Shown: positions 1 to 6,231, counted from the stretch's first letter. The stretch: 15,061 nucleotides of DNA from Thermomicrobiales bacterium (GCA_025928535.1 JAICJJ010000013.1:1-15061), one strand, 5' to 3'. The notes: a model not told the origin generated them from the sequence alone. Made by a program: numbers and translations.

Positions 1-1
1 C

Positions 2-469
2 CGCAGTCGGGACGATCTGCTCCACGCGGTGCGGGAAGAACATTTCGAGGCGCTGCGGCGAGCGATCGAAACGGCGACGGCGCAACAAACGGAGCCAACG
101 GCCAAACTGCTGGCCGGGTGTCTCGCCTACTGCCGATTCGCCGCCGACTTGCCGGGTCCCTACCGCATCCTGTTCGGACCGACACGCACGCCAGCCGGCG
201 GCGCCGCCCCGGACGGACCGGCCGGCGACGCGGCGTTCGCGACGCTCGTCGATGCGATCGGCGCCTGCATGCGCGCCGGCGTCGCGCCGCCCGCCGACCC
301 GTTCCGGGTCGCGACGGATGTCTGGCCGGGATTGCACGGCCTGGTCAGCCTGCGCGCGGCCCTGCCGGACTTTCCCTGGCCACCGCTGGAGGAGCAGGTG
401 TCGTCGGTCGTGAGGGGGTTGACGGGGATACGAATCGAGGAAGCGTCGCACTGCGAGGCGGCGCGATAA
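2..469 (+). CDS. TetR-family transcriptional regulator, 5'-truncated by the window edge
   Basis: The reading frame is open from base 2 and ends with TAA at 467-469. Its first residues, RSRDDLLHAVREEHFEALRR, match the end of the TetR helix-turn-helix domain (usually a YFPSRDDLL-like stretch) running into helix 4, so the GTG at 29 is internal and the true start lies left of the window. The rest is an alpha-helical ligand-binding domain. Its PGPYRILFGP stretch and the late WPGLHGLVSLRAALPDF stretch resemble the WHG-type TetR C-terminal domain, in which a tryptophan and an HG pair are conserved near the last helices. Such proteins are usually dimeric repressors released by a small hydrophobic ligand. 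The ligand and targets cannot be told from here. The next gene is convergent, so its regulated gene is probably to the left or elsewhere. Confidence 0.82.
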   Translation, partial: RSRDDLLHAVREEHFEALRRAIETATAQQTEPTAKLLAGCLAYCRFAADLPGPYRILFGPTRTPAGGAAPDGPAGDAAFATLVDAIGACMRAGVAPPADPFRVATDVWPGLHGLVSLRAALPDFPWPPLEEQVSSVVRGLTGIRIEEASHCEAAR

Positions 470-552
470 CGCGCGTCTCATCGCGCCCAATCTGCGTCGC
501 CAGCGCGGTGGACGGCTTCAAGGCCGGCCCGGCTCAACTTCCTGGAGGGCTC

Positions 553-1002
553 TCAGTCCAGGTTGACCCCCTCGGCCCGCAGCACTGCCAACGCCGCGCC
601 CGGCTTCATGAACAAGACGCCGCCATACTCACCGAGGTCAAGCAAATCCCGGTCGAGCGTGACGACCATATCCGCTTCACTTGCGATCGCCGTCGCCACG
701 ATCCCATCATCGTTCGGATCGCGGCAGACCGATGGAAACGGTGGTTTCGGCATGACGGCGGGCGTCGAGATGCGAGCAATCCATTCGGCGACGCGGTTCA
801 ACCGCTGAGTTGACACTCGGGCGGCGATCGCCGGCCGTTCTTGCGCCACCCGAAAAATTTCTTCTGTCGTCCATTGCGACTGAAGCAGTGTCAGTTTTGA
901 TGACTCTGCCGCAAGGAAAATGGCGTGAATCGCCGTTTGCTCTGGTTTTTGCGAGCCCAGGTAGGCGAGGACTACGTTCGCATCCAGAATTATCCGCACC
1001 AC
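553..1002 (-). CDS. PIN-domain ribonuclease toxin (VapC-like)
   Basis: 149-residue PIN-fold protein, the likely toxin of a toxin-antitoxin pair. PIN toxins are Mg2+/Mn2+-dependent ribonucleases that cleave RNA in the cytoplasm. The acidic active-site residues are visible: D7 in IILDANV near the N-terminus, E47/E48 in TTEEIF, D95, D98 and D99 in CRDPNDDGIVATA, then D117/D119 in VVTLDRDLLDL. The length and the DPNDD...TLDRDLL arrangement fit the group annotated as 'putative toxin-antitoxin system toxin component, PIN family' better than the shortest classical VapC. The GTG start at 1002 directly abuts the antitoxin stop (TGAGTG), and a second GTG follows at 999, so translation is probably coupled. 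The target RNA is unknown. Confidence 0.85.
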   Translation of the reverse strand: MVRIILDANVVLAYLGSQKPEQTAIHAIFLAAESSKLTLLQSQWTTEEIFRVAQERPAIAARVSTQRLNRVAEWIARISTPAVMPKPPFPSVCRDPNDDGIVATAIASEADMVVTLDRDLLDLGEYGGVLFMKPGAALAVLRAEGVNLD

Positions 1003-1371
1003 TCAACTCGCGTCGCCGCGCTTGTTGCGCCAAACCTCGGCGTAGAGTCGATCCGTGATGCTCTGGTTGATTTCCTTGCCCACCTCTACCGCAACGTCCT
1101 CAATTTCCTCATCCGTCAAGGCGCGCGGCTCGCCGTCGGATTCAAGCGCTTCCCGATCCAATTCGGCGACGAGACGGCGCCGACGATCGCGATCTCGCGC
1201 CCGCTGCAGGTCGGCATAGGCTTCCGGCGAAATCATCACGGCGACGGTTCGCCGATCGACATCGATCACGACATCTTCGCCGGACTCCATGACATGCGCG
1301 ATGGCGCGCCTCAGCGTTTCATCATCGGGTCGATCTTCGCCCTGGGGCCGAACGAGTCGGATATTCGCCAT
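1003..1371 (-). CDS. Phd/YefM-like antitoxin of the PIN toxin pair
   Basis: 122-residue protein read just before the PIN toxin on the same strand. Residues 32-57 (DVVIDVDRRTVAVMISPEAY and following) look like the Phd/YefM antitoxin N-terminal fold, with a strand-turn-strand then the SPEAY-type helix that forms the DNA-binding dimer. The highly charged C-terminal half, rich in D, E and R, would be the toxin-wrapping tail. The ATG at 1371 is chosen because an AAGGA Shine-Dalgarno lies about 8 nt upstream and homology-like sequence begins there; an in-frame upstream start at 1494 would add residues unlike the family. Antitoxins of this kind usually repress their own operon together with the toxin. 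The family call rests on the N-terminal pattern only; an AbrB-like or unclassified antitoxin is possible. Confidence 0.72.
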   Translation of the reverse strand: MANIRLVRPQGEDRPDDETLRRAIAHVMESGEDVVIDVDRRTVAVMISPEAYADLQRARDRDRRRRLVAELDREALESDGEPRALTDEEIEDVAVEVGKEINQSITDRLYAEVWRNKRGDAS

Positions 1372-1412
1372 GATCGCTATCCTTGAGGCGCCGCGGAAAT
1401 CGTTGTCGCCAG

Positions 1413-1447
1413 CACGAGAAAGCCGGGAAATGCGCTTTCGTCTCGTG
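1413..1447 (-). promoter_or_regulatory. Inverted repeat in the leader of the toxin-antitoxin operon
   Basis: On the minus strand CACGAG and, after a 3-nt bulge, AAAG pair with CTTTCTCGTG across a short loop. This sits 42-76 bp upstream of the antitoxin ATG. Just upstream of it on the minus strand is a -10-like TACAAT (complement of 1451-1456) without a good -35. It could be the operator through which the antitoxin autoregulates, or a weak terminator for the MBL-rhodanese gene that ends at 1525. The stem is imperfect, so this is tentative. Confidence 0.3.
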
Positions 1448-1524
1448 TTGATTGTAAGCGGACAGGCGCGCAGACTGCGGGCGCCGCCTGGCATTGCAGG
1501 TCGTGTCGCCTGATCCGGCGTCGA

Positions 1525-2649
1525 TCACGCGGACACGGTATGCCCGCCCGCGTGCGCCCATTCGGTCTCGACCACAGCAACCGCCGGCTCGCCGGTCGCA
1601 TCCCGCTCGACCGGCCGGCCGGCGGCGATCCAGGCTCCCGTGCCGCCGCGCACGCTGACGAGATCGCGAAATCCGGCCTGGGCCAGAAACTGCGCGGCCC
1701 GCAGCGAACGCGCGCCGGCCTGGCAGATCAACGCGAGCGGCCGGTCGCGCGGCACGTCGGCGAGGCGCGAAGCGAGGTCCGCCTGCGGCACGTTGAGCGC
1801 GCCGGGAACGTGACCCTGCGCGAATTCGCTCGGCTCGCGCACATCGAGCACCGCCACATCCGGTCCCAGTCGCGCCAACTCGTCGACCTCGATCTCCGGG
1901 ATCGACGTCGTGGTCGTCAGCATCGCCCACGGCAGATCGGCCACGCCCCGGTTCGTCGATTCGATGGCGGTCAGGTTGAGCGGGCGCGCGGGAACCGTTT
2001 CGCTGAGATTGGCAACGAATTCGGGCCGCTCCAGCCGCAGCAACGGATTGAACAACCGCTCGAAGCCGATCGTCGTGCTCGGACGGCCGCACATCCCTTT
2101 TCCGCACGGCCCTTCGAAATGCCCAGGGAACACCGCCACCCAATCGGGCAGCCGCAAGAGGCGGGTGATGCTGTCGTATTGCGCGGCGGGGTCGCCGCCG
2201 CCGAAATCGGGCCGGCCGACATCGCCGACGAGCAGCGAATCGCCGGTCAGCACCATCGACGGCTCCGGGCTGCGCTCGGGATTGACGATCAGGATCGAGA
2301 TCAATTCGGGCCGATGCCCCGGCGTATGCAGCACGTGCAACCGGAGCGTGCCCAGCGGCAAGTCTTCGCCATCGTGGAGCGGGCGAAATGGATAGGCGAC
2401 GTTCGCGCCCGCATGAAGGCAAAGTTCGGCGCCCGTCGCGGCGGCCAGGGCGCGCGCCCCGGAGACGTGGTCGGCATGGACGTGAGTGTCGATCACGTAG
2501 CGAAGCCGGAAGTCCCGCTGCCGCAGCAGATCTGCGTACGGCGCGATGTCCAGCGCCGGATCGATGACCGCGGCCTCATGGGTCACGCGGGAGGCGACGA
2601 GATACGACGCGCATCCGCAACGCTCGTCGAGGAATTGCTTGAAGTACAT
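1525..2649 (-). CDS. MBL-fold sulfur (persulfide) dioxygenase-like protein fused to a rhodanese domain
   Basis: 374-residue cytoplasmic enzyme with two domains. Residues 1 to about 240 are a metallo-beta-lactamase fold of the glyoxalase II/ETHE1 group. The metal ligands are H56-x-H58-x-D60-H61 (THVHADH), H112 (HTPGH), D137 (LTGDSLLVGDVGRPD) and H177 (FPGHFEG). Residues about 250-370 are a single rhodanese domain with DVREPSEFAQGHVPGALN and an active-site loop CQAGARS carrying C309. ETHE1-type enzymes oxidise glutathione persulfide or a similar low-molecular-weight persulfide to sulfite, and a fused rhodanese moves sulfane sulfur to or from it. I infer sulfide/persulfide detoxification here. 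The ATG at 2649 is preferred over the upstream 2718 because the family-typical start MYFKQFLDERCGCASYLV begins there and a GGAG lies upstream. It is divergent from nuoH. A generic hydrolase activity cannot be excluded. Confidence 0.85.
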   Translation of the reverse strand: MYFKQFLDERCGCASYLVASRVTHEAAVIDPALDIAPYADLLRQRDFRLRYVIDTHVHADHVSGARALAAATGAELCLHAGANVAYPFRPLHDGEDLPLGTLRLHVLHTPGHRPELISILIVNPERSPEPSMVLTGDSLLVGDVGRPDFGGGDPAAQYDSITRLLRLPDWVAVFPGHFEGPCGKGMCGRPSTTIGFERLFNPLLRLERPEFVANLSETVPARPLNLTAIESTNRGVADLPWAMLTTTTSIPEIEVDELARLGPDVAVLDVREPSEFAQGHVPGALNVPQADLASRLADVPRDRPLALICQAGARSLRAAQFLAQAGFRDLVSVRGGTGAWIAAGRPVERDATGEPAVAVVETEWAHAGGHTVSA

Positions 2650-2874
2650 GGCGAGTCTCCATCCACAATTCCGCGCTCTGTCTGTCAACGGCCGCCGCGA
2701 CGCGGCGCCGCGCGCCATTCAGCATACGTCCGCGCCCCGCGAGCCGGGCGGGCGTGCGCGCCGGCCTTCCGCCCTCGCCGTGGACCGGGTAGAATACGCC
2801 GCTGGACGGACCGCACGTCGCGGCCAGTCTCGGAGCGCGCGCGAAACGGGACGCGAAGGGGGCGAGCGGACGGC

Positions 2875-3918
2875 ATGGAGCCGCAACCGATCTGGGTGAC
2901 ATTCGTCGTGGCGTTCATCTTCATGAACGTCTTGCTGGTCGGCATGGCCTACATGACCTGGTTCGAGCGCAAGGTGCTCGCCGCCATGCAAGACCGCCTC
3001 GGGCCGACCCGGACCGGGCCGCACGGCTTGCTCCAGCCGATCGCCGACGGCATCAAACTGCTCGGCAAGGAAGACCTCATTCCGGCCGCCGCCGACCGCC
3101 TGGTCTTCTACTTCGCGCCGCTGGTCGTCTTCGTCGCCGCCGTCGTCCGCGTCGCCGTCATCCCCTTCGGCAACCAGATCACAGTCTTTGGACACCCGGT
3201 CAATCTCTTCGTCGCCGATCTCAACGTCGGCGCCCTCTTTCTGCTGGCGTTCGGCTCGATCGGCGTCTACGGGATCATCCTCGGCGCCTACGCCTCGGCC
3301 AATCGCTATTCGCTCCTCGGCGGGCTCCGCTCGGCGGCGCAGGTGATTTCCTACGAAATCATCCTCGGCCTCTCGCTGGTCGGCATCTTTCTCCTGTCGC
3401 AGTCGCTCAGCGTCCGCCAGATCATGCTGCTGCAAACGGCCAGCCTCCAACTCGGGCCGGTGACGCTGCCGAACTGGTTCATCCTGTCCCAACCGCTCGC
3501 CTTCGTCATCTTCCTGATCGCGGCGGTGGCCGAAACCAACCGCGCGCCGTTCGACCTGCCGGAAGCGGAAACGGAACTGGTGTCCGGTTTCCACACCGAA
3601 TATTCGGCGTTCCGCTTTTCGTTCTATTTCCTCGGCGAATACATCAACATGATCATCGTTTCGCTGTTCGCGGCGACGATGTTTCTCGGCGGCATCGACG
3701 GCCCCGGTTCCGATCGATTCTGGGTTCTCGGCATCTTCTGGCTGCTGGTGAAGGTGGTCTTTTTCCTCTTCTTCTACGTCTGGCTCCGCGCCACCTTGCC
3801 CCGCTTCCGCTACGACCAGTTGATGGGCATCGCCTGGAAGGTGCTGCTGCCGCTGGTGCTGATCAACATCATCGTCACGGCGTTGATCCGGCTCGCCGGC
3901 AACGGCCAGTTGTTCTGA
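2875..3918 (+). CDS. nuoH: NADH-quinone oxidoreductase subunit H (complex I membrane subunit)
   Basis: 347-residue integral membrane protein and the heel subunit of complex I, forming the quinone chamber between the peripheral arm and the proton-pumping arm. The family signatures are clear: WFERKVLAAMQDRLGP then TGPHGLLQPIADGIKLLGKE at residues 29-66, and AETNRAPFDLPEAETELVSG with FHTEYSAFRF at 219-248. About eight hydrophobic segments are visible, and the length is normal for the family (E. coli NuoH is about 325). The ATG at 2875 follows a purine-rich AAGGGGGCGAG about 9-12 nt upstream. nuoJ starts only 10 bp after the stop with its Shine-Dalgarno overlapping this stop codon, so the two are translationally coupled. 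The usual partner nuoI is absent between H and J. Confidence 0.97.
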   Translation: MEPQPIWVTFVVAFIFMNVLLVGMAYMTWFERKVLAAMQDRLGPTRTGPHGLLQPIADGIKLLGKEDLIPAAADRLVFYFAPLVVFVAAVVRVAVIPFGNQITVFGHPVNLFVADLNVGALFLLAFGSIGVYGIILGAYASANRYSLLGGLRSAAQVISYEIILGLSLVGIFLLSQSLSVRQIMLLQTASLQLGPVTLPNWFILSQPLAFVIFLIAAVAETNRAPFDLPEAETELVSGFHTEYSAFRFSFYFLGEYINMIIVSLFAATMFLGGIDGPGSDRFWVLGIFWLLVKVVFFLFFYVWLRATLPRFRYDQLMGIAWKVLLPLVLINIIVTALIRLAGNGQLF

Positions 3919-3928
3919 GGATACGAGC

Positions 3929-4648
3929 ATGACGCTTGACGCGATCGTCTTCTACATTCTGGCGGCCGTCTGTCTGCTGGCGGCGGTCGGGGTGGTCGTT
4001 TCCCGCAACCCGGTCCACGCCGCCGTCTTCGTCGTCATCACCTTTTTCAACGTCGCCGCCATCTTCGTCATGCTCGGCGCGGAGTTTCTGGCCGCGGTCC
4101 AGGTGATCGTCTACGCCGGGGCGATGCTCGTCCTCGTCCTCTTCACGATCATGCTGGTCGATCCGGACAATCTCCCCGAATTGCACGCCGGGCGGCCGGT
4201 GCAACGGGTGGTCGGCGTCTTGCTCGGCCTCATCCTGCTCCTCGAAGTCGGCCTCGCCATCATCAACCGGACCTTCACCGCGCCGACCGGCAACGCGACG
4301 CCCGAACTGATCGGGCTGGTCGGCGGCCCGGCGCAGGCAATGGGCTACATCCTCTACAACCAGTACGCGCTGCCGTTCGAGATCGTCTCGCTGGTCCTGC
4401 TGGTCGGCGTCATCGGCGCCATCGTCCTGGCGCTGCCGGAACGGCTCGGCGAGCAATTCGGCTTGCGCCGCGGCACCATCTCGCTCGGCCACCCGCGTGG
4501 CACCGAGGTCGCGCTGCCGACCGGGCCGGACGGCGAAGCGCCGATCACCGAAGCCGATCGCAAGGAAACCGCCGCGCTGGAAGGAACCCGGGAATTGATC
4601 CTGGTCCGCGATCCGGACAAATACACGACCGTCGGCGAACGGCGCTAG
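3929..4648 (+). CDS. nuoJ: NADH-quinone oxidoreductase subunit J
   Basis: 239-residue complex I membrane subunit with five predicted helices. It contains the hallmark helix-3 region, LGAEFLAAVQVIVYAGAMLV at residues 49-68, whose YAGA stretch is the flexible/pi-bulge segment that switches during turnover. The last helix, FEIVSLVLLVGVIGAIVLA at 150-168, is also typical. The Shine-Dalgarno GAGGA (3917-3921) straddles the nuoH stop, 7 nt before ATG. After residue 170 there is a roughly 70-residue charged tail rich in E, D, R and G that is longer than in E. coli NuoJ (about 184 residues in total). It would extend from the last helix into solution; its role is unknown. nuoK follows after 37 bp. Confidence 0.95.
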   Translation: MTLDAIVFYILAAVCLLAAVGVVVSRNPVHAAVFVVITFFNVAAIFVMLGAEFLAAVQVIVYAGAMLVLVLFTIMLVDPDNLPELHAGRPVQRVVGVLLGLILLLEVGLAIINRTFTAPTGNATPELIGLVGGPAQAMGYILYNQYALPFEIVSLVLLVGVIGAIVLALPERLGEQFGLRRGTISLGHPRGTEVALPTGPDGEAPITEADRKETAALEGTRELILVRDPDKYTTVGERR

Positions 4649-4685
4649 GATCGCGAGCGAAGACGAGGGAGCGACGAAACGACCG

Positions 4686-4994
4686 ATGGGCACCTTGACG
4701 ACGAACCATTTTCTCTTCCTGAGCGCGGCGCTCTTCATCATCGGCATGATGGGCGTGCTCACCCGGCGCAACATCCTGATCATCTTCATGTGCGTCGAAT
4801 TGATGACCAACGCCGTCAATGTGACGCTCGTCGCCTTCGCCCGCGAAACGAACACCCTCTACGGCGAGGGTTTCGCCGTCTTCATCATCGCCATCGCCGC
4901 CGCCGAGGCGGCGGTCGGCCTGGCGATCATCCTCGCCCTCAGCCGCCGCGTCGCCAGCGTCGACGCCGACGAATTCAACGCCTTGCGCGACTGA
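4686..4994 (+). CDS. nuoK: NADH-quinone oxidoreductase subunit K
   Basis: 102-residue, three-helix complex I subunit (MrpC-like) that forms part of the proton path between NuoJ/A and the antiporter-like subunits. The two conserved membrane glutamates are present: E38 in MCVELMTNAVN and E74 in AIAAAEAAVGLAI, equivalent to E36 and E72 of E. coli NuoK. The length is typical for the family. A purine-rich GAGGGAG lies 14 nt before ATG, a somewhat long spacing. The gene is the last of the cluster: a strong hairpin follows 27 bp after the stop and the next gene is an unrelated regulator, so nuoL, nuoM and nuoN must be elsewhere. Confidence 0.96.
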   Translation: MGTLTTNHFLFLSAALFIIGMMGVLTRRNILIIFMCVELMTNAVNVTLVAFARETNTLYGEGFAVFIIAIAAAEAAVGLAIILALSRRVASVDADEFNALRD

Positions 4995-5020
4995 GATATT
5001 CGCGGACGCGCATCGAAATC

Positions 5021-5058
5021 GAGCGGCCGGGCATGGAAGATTCCATGCCCGGCCGTTC
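5021..5058 (+). terminator. Strong hairpin after nuoK, probable transcription terminator
   Basis: Arms CGGCCGGGCATGGA (5024-5037) and TCCATGCCCGGCCG (5042-5055) are perfect complements around the 4-nt loop AGAT. One wobble and two more pairs extend the stem outward to 5021 and 5058. It lies 27-64 bp after the nuoK stop and upstream of the marR promoter, exactly where the nuo transcript should end. There is no clear T-run after it (TTCGCGCG), so it is not a textbook intrinsic terminator; it may act as a 3'-end stabiliser or need a factor. Confidence 0.6.
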
Positions 5059-5133
5059 GCGCGCTTGCCCGCCGACATCGTTCGGTCGTGGTCGCAAGCC
5101 CTTGCGAACCGCCAAGTGGACGCGCGGTTCCGC

Positions 5134-5163
5134 TTGACAAATAGTTTCCGGGGAAACTATTAT
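5134..5163 (+). promoter_or_regulatory. Sigma-70-type promoter of marR overlapped by a perfect palindromic operator
   Basis: A consensus -35 TTGACA (5134-5139) and a -10 TATTAT (5158-5163) are separated by 18 bp. A perfect palindrome with 10-bp arms, AATAGTTTCC (5140-5149) and GGAAACTATT (5152-5161), fills the spacer and runs into the -10. It is AT-richer than its surroundings. MarR dimers bind palindromes of this size, so it is very likely the autoregulatory operator; occupancy would block RNA polymerase. The expected transcription start near 5170 also shows that a GTG at 5168 is not the start of the regulator. Confidence 0.78.
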
Positions 5164-5206
5164 CGCGGTGGTCGTACGAGACGTCGTTATCGTCCAGGCG
5201 CCGCAA

Positions 5207-5674
5207 ATGTCCGATCCTTCTCCGTCGTCCCTGCCGCCGTTGGAGGCGCACCTGGGATTCTGGCTGCGTCGGGTGTCCAATCCGGTGTCCGCGGCGTTCG
5301 CGCGGGCCTTGCAGGAACGGCAAACCACCGTCGCGGAATGGGTCGCCCTCCGATATCTCGCCGCCCAGCAGGAATCGACGCCCGGAGCGCTCGCGGATGC
5401 CTTGGGGATGACGCGCGGGGCAACTTCGAAAGTGCTGGACCGCCTCGAGCGCAAGGCATGGGCAACGCGCCGTCCGCACCCGGAGGACGGCCGGGTTCAA
5501 CTGTTGTCGCTGACCCCGGAAGGCGCTCGCGTCCTGCCCGAACTCGCCCGCATCGCGAACCGCAACGATCGGCGGTTCTTCGGCAACCTGACGACCGAGG
5601 AACAAGCGACGCTCCGGCAACTGCTGGAGAAGGTGGCGCGGGAACATGGCTTGACCGACGTCCCGATCGATTGA
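5207..5674 (+). CDS. MarR-family transcriptional regulator
   Basis: 155-residue winged helix-turn-helix regulator of the MarR family. Helices for dimerisation flank a DNA-binding domain at about residues 45-105. The recognition region TPGALADALGMTRGATSKVL (58-77) is followed by DRLERKAWATRR and the wing, where D94 and R96 of PEDGR are the usual conserved pair. Members are homodimers that bind palindromes and are released by phenolic compounds, metals or oxidation. No cysteine is present, so sensing by cysteine oxidation is unlikely. The ATG at 5207 is chosen because the promoter just upstream would start transcription at about 5170, after the alternative GTG at 5168. The perfect palindrome at 5140-5161 suggests autoregulation. 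The DUF1398 gene follows after 44 bp and probably shares the transcript. Confidence 0.9.
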   Translation: MSDPSPSSLPPLEAHLGFWLRRVSNPVSAAFARALQERQTTVAEWVALRYLAAQQESTPGALADALGMTRGATSKVLDRLERKAWATRRPHPEDGRVQLLSLTPEGARVLPELARIANRNDRRFFGNLTTEEQATLRQLLEKVAREHGLTDVPID

Positions 5675-5718
5675 CCAATTCGTGGGCCGGCGTGCCCATT
5701 CCGACGAGGAGCAAGCAG

Positions 5719-6144
5719 GTGAGCAACGCGATCGCAACCCTCCAGGCCGCGCAGCAGCGAGCCATGGCCATCCGGCCGAAGGTGAACGGCTTTCCGTATC
5801 TTGCCGAAACGCTCCGGCAGGCCGGCGTCCGCCGGAACGTCTGGTTCTTGCCGTCTTGCCAGAGCCTGTATCTGATGGAGGCAGGCGCGGTCGTGGATCA
5901 GGGAATGCCGCTGGTCTCGGGCATGACCGACGTGCCCAGGTTCGACCGCGAGGCGCTGATCGCCGCGTTGCGGACCGACCAGGCGGGGCAGAGCACGTTC
6001 CGGGAGTTTCTGACGGCGAGCTGGAAGGCCGGCGTCGTTCGCTACGACGTCGATTTTGACGGACGCCATGTCACCTACTACGGCGCCGACAGCGATGCCT
6101 ACTCGGAAATCTATCCGGCCGTCGATGTGGGCAGCGGCGCCTGA
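5719..6144 (+). CDS. DUF1398 family protein (YbcV-like), function unknown
   Basis: 141-residue protein of the DUF1398/COG5562 family, often labelled 'phage envelope protein' after E. coli YbcV; there is nothing phage-like around it. Family-typical stretches are RPKVNGFPYLAETLRQAGV (19-37), RRNVWFLPSCQSLYL (38-52, with C47), a central DREALIAALRTDQAGQSTF and, near the end, WKAGVVRYDVDFDGRHVTYY with YSEIYPAV. It looks like a small soluble alpha/beta protein without signal peptide or membrane helix. The GTG at 5719 is preferred because a GAGGAG Shine-Dalgarno (5706-5711) sits 7 nt upstream; an ATG at 5764 would remove conserved helix residues. Its position after marR suggests it is the regulator's target. 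The biochemical role is unknown. Confidence 0.85.
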   Translation: MSNAIATLQAAQQRAMAIRPKVNGFPYLAETLRQAGVRRNVWFLPSCQSLYLMEAGAVVDQGMPLVSGMTDVPRFDREALIAALRTDQAGQSTFREFLTASWKAGVVRYDVDFDGRHVTYYGADSDAYSEIYPAVDVGSGA

Positions 6145-6167
6145 GAAGCCGACCCGGGATGTCCGAA

Positions 6168-6231
6168 CCGGCGCGGCGGCGTATACTCCGATCGATTCCC
6201 GCATCAGGAGCCAATCCACCCGCCGCGCCGG
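6168..6231. repeat. 12-bp inverted repeat upstream of the L,D-transpeptidase gene
   Basis: CCGGCGCGGCGG (6168-6179) is perfectly inverted at 6220-6231, with a 40-nt interval that holds a -10-like TATACT (6182-6187). The intergenic space is 144 bp. It could be a long-range hairpin ending the DUF1398 transcript, or an operator pair flanking the promoter of the next gene. In DNA this GC-rich, a 12-bp match by chance is not negligible. Confidence 0.3.

Noticed and set aside
470..552. Terminator between the convergent TetR and PIN genes
   Set aside because: A short GCCGGCCCGGC near-palindrome is present but there is no stem of useful length and no T-run.
2660..2688. TTGACA on the minus strand upstream of the MBL-rhodanese gene
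   Set aside because: No acceptable -10 at 16-18 bp, and the transcript would start about at the Shine-Dalgarno, leaving no room for a leader.
2767..2795. TAGAAT as a -10 box for nuoH
   Set aside because: The -10 is plausible but the matching -35 position (TTCCGC) is poor; not enough to call a promoter.
2719..3930. A 403-codon open frame on the minus strand over nuoH
   Set aside because: Highly charged, low-complexity translation with no motif; it is the reverse shadow of nuoH, whose protein is unmistakable.
5168..5206. Earlier GTG start for the MarR gene
   Set aside because: The promoter -10 ends at 5163, so transcription would begin around 5170, after this codon; the extra residues are not MarR-like.
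5719..6144. Phage origin suggested by the usual 'phage envelope protein' label of DUF1398
   Set aside because: No other phage-like gene, attachment site or integrase is nearby, and the label is an old annotation of a family with many chromosomal members.
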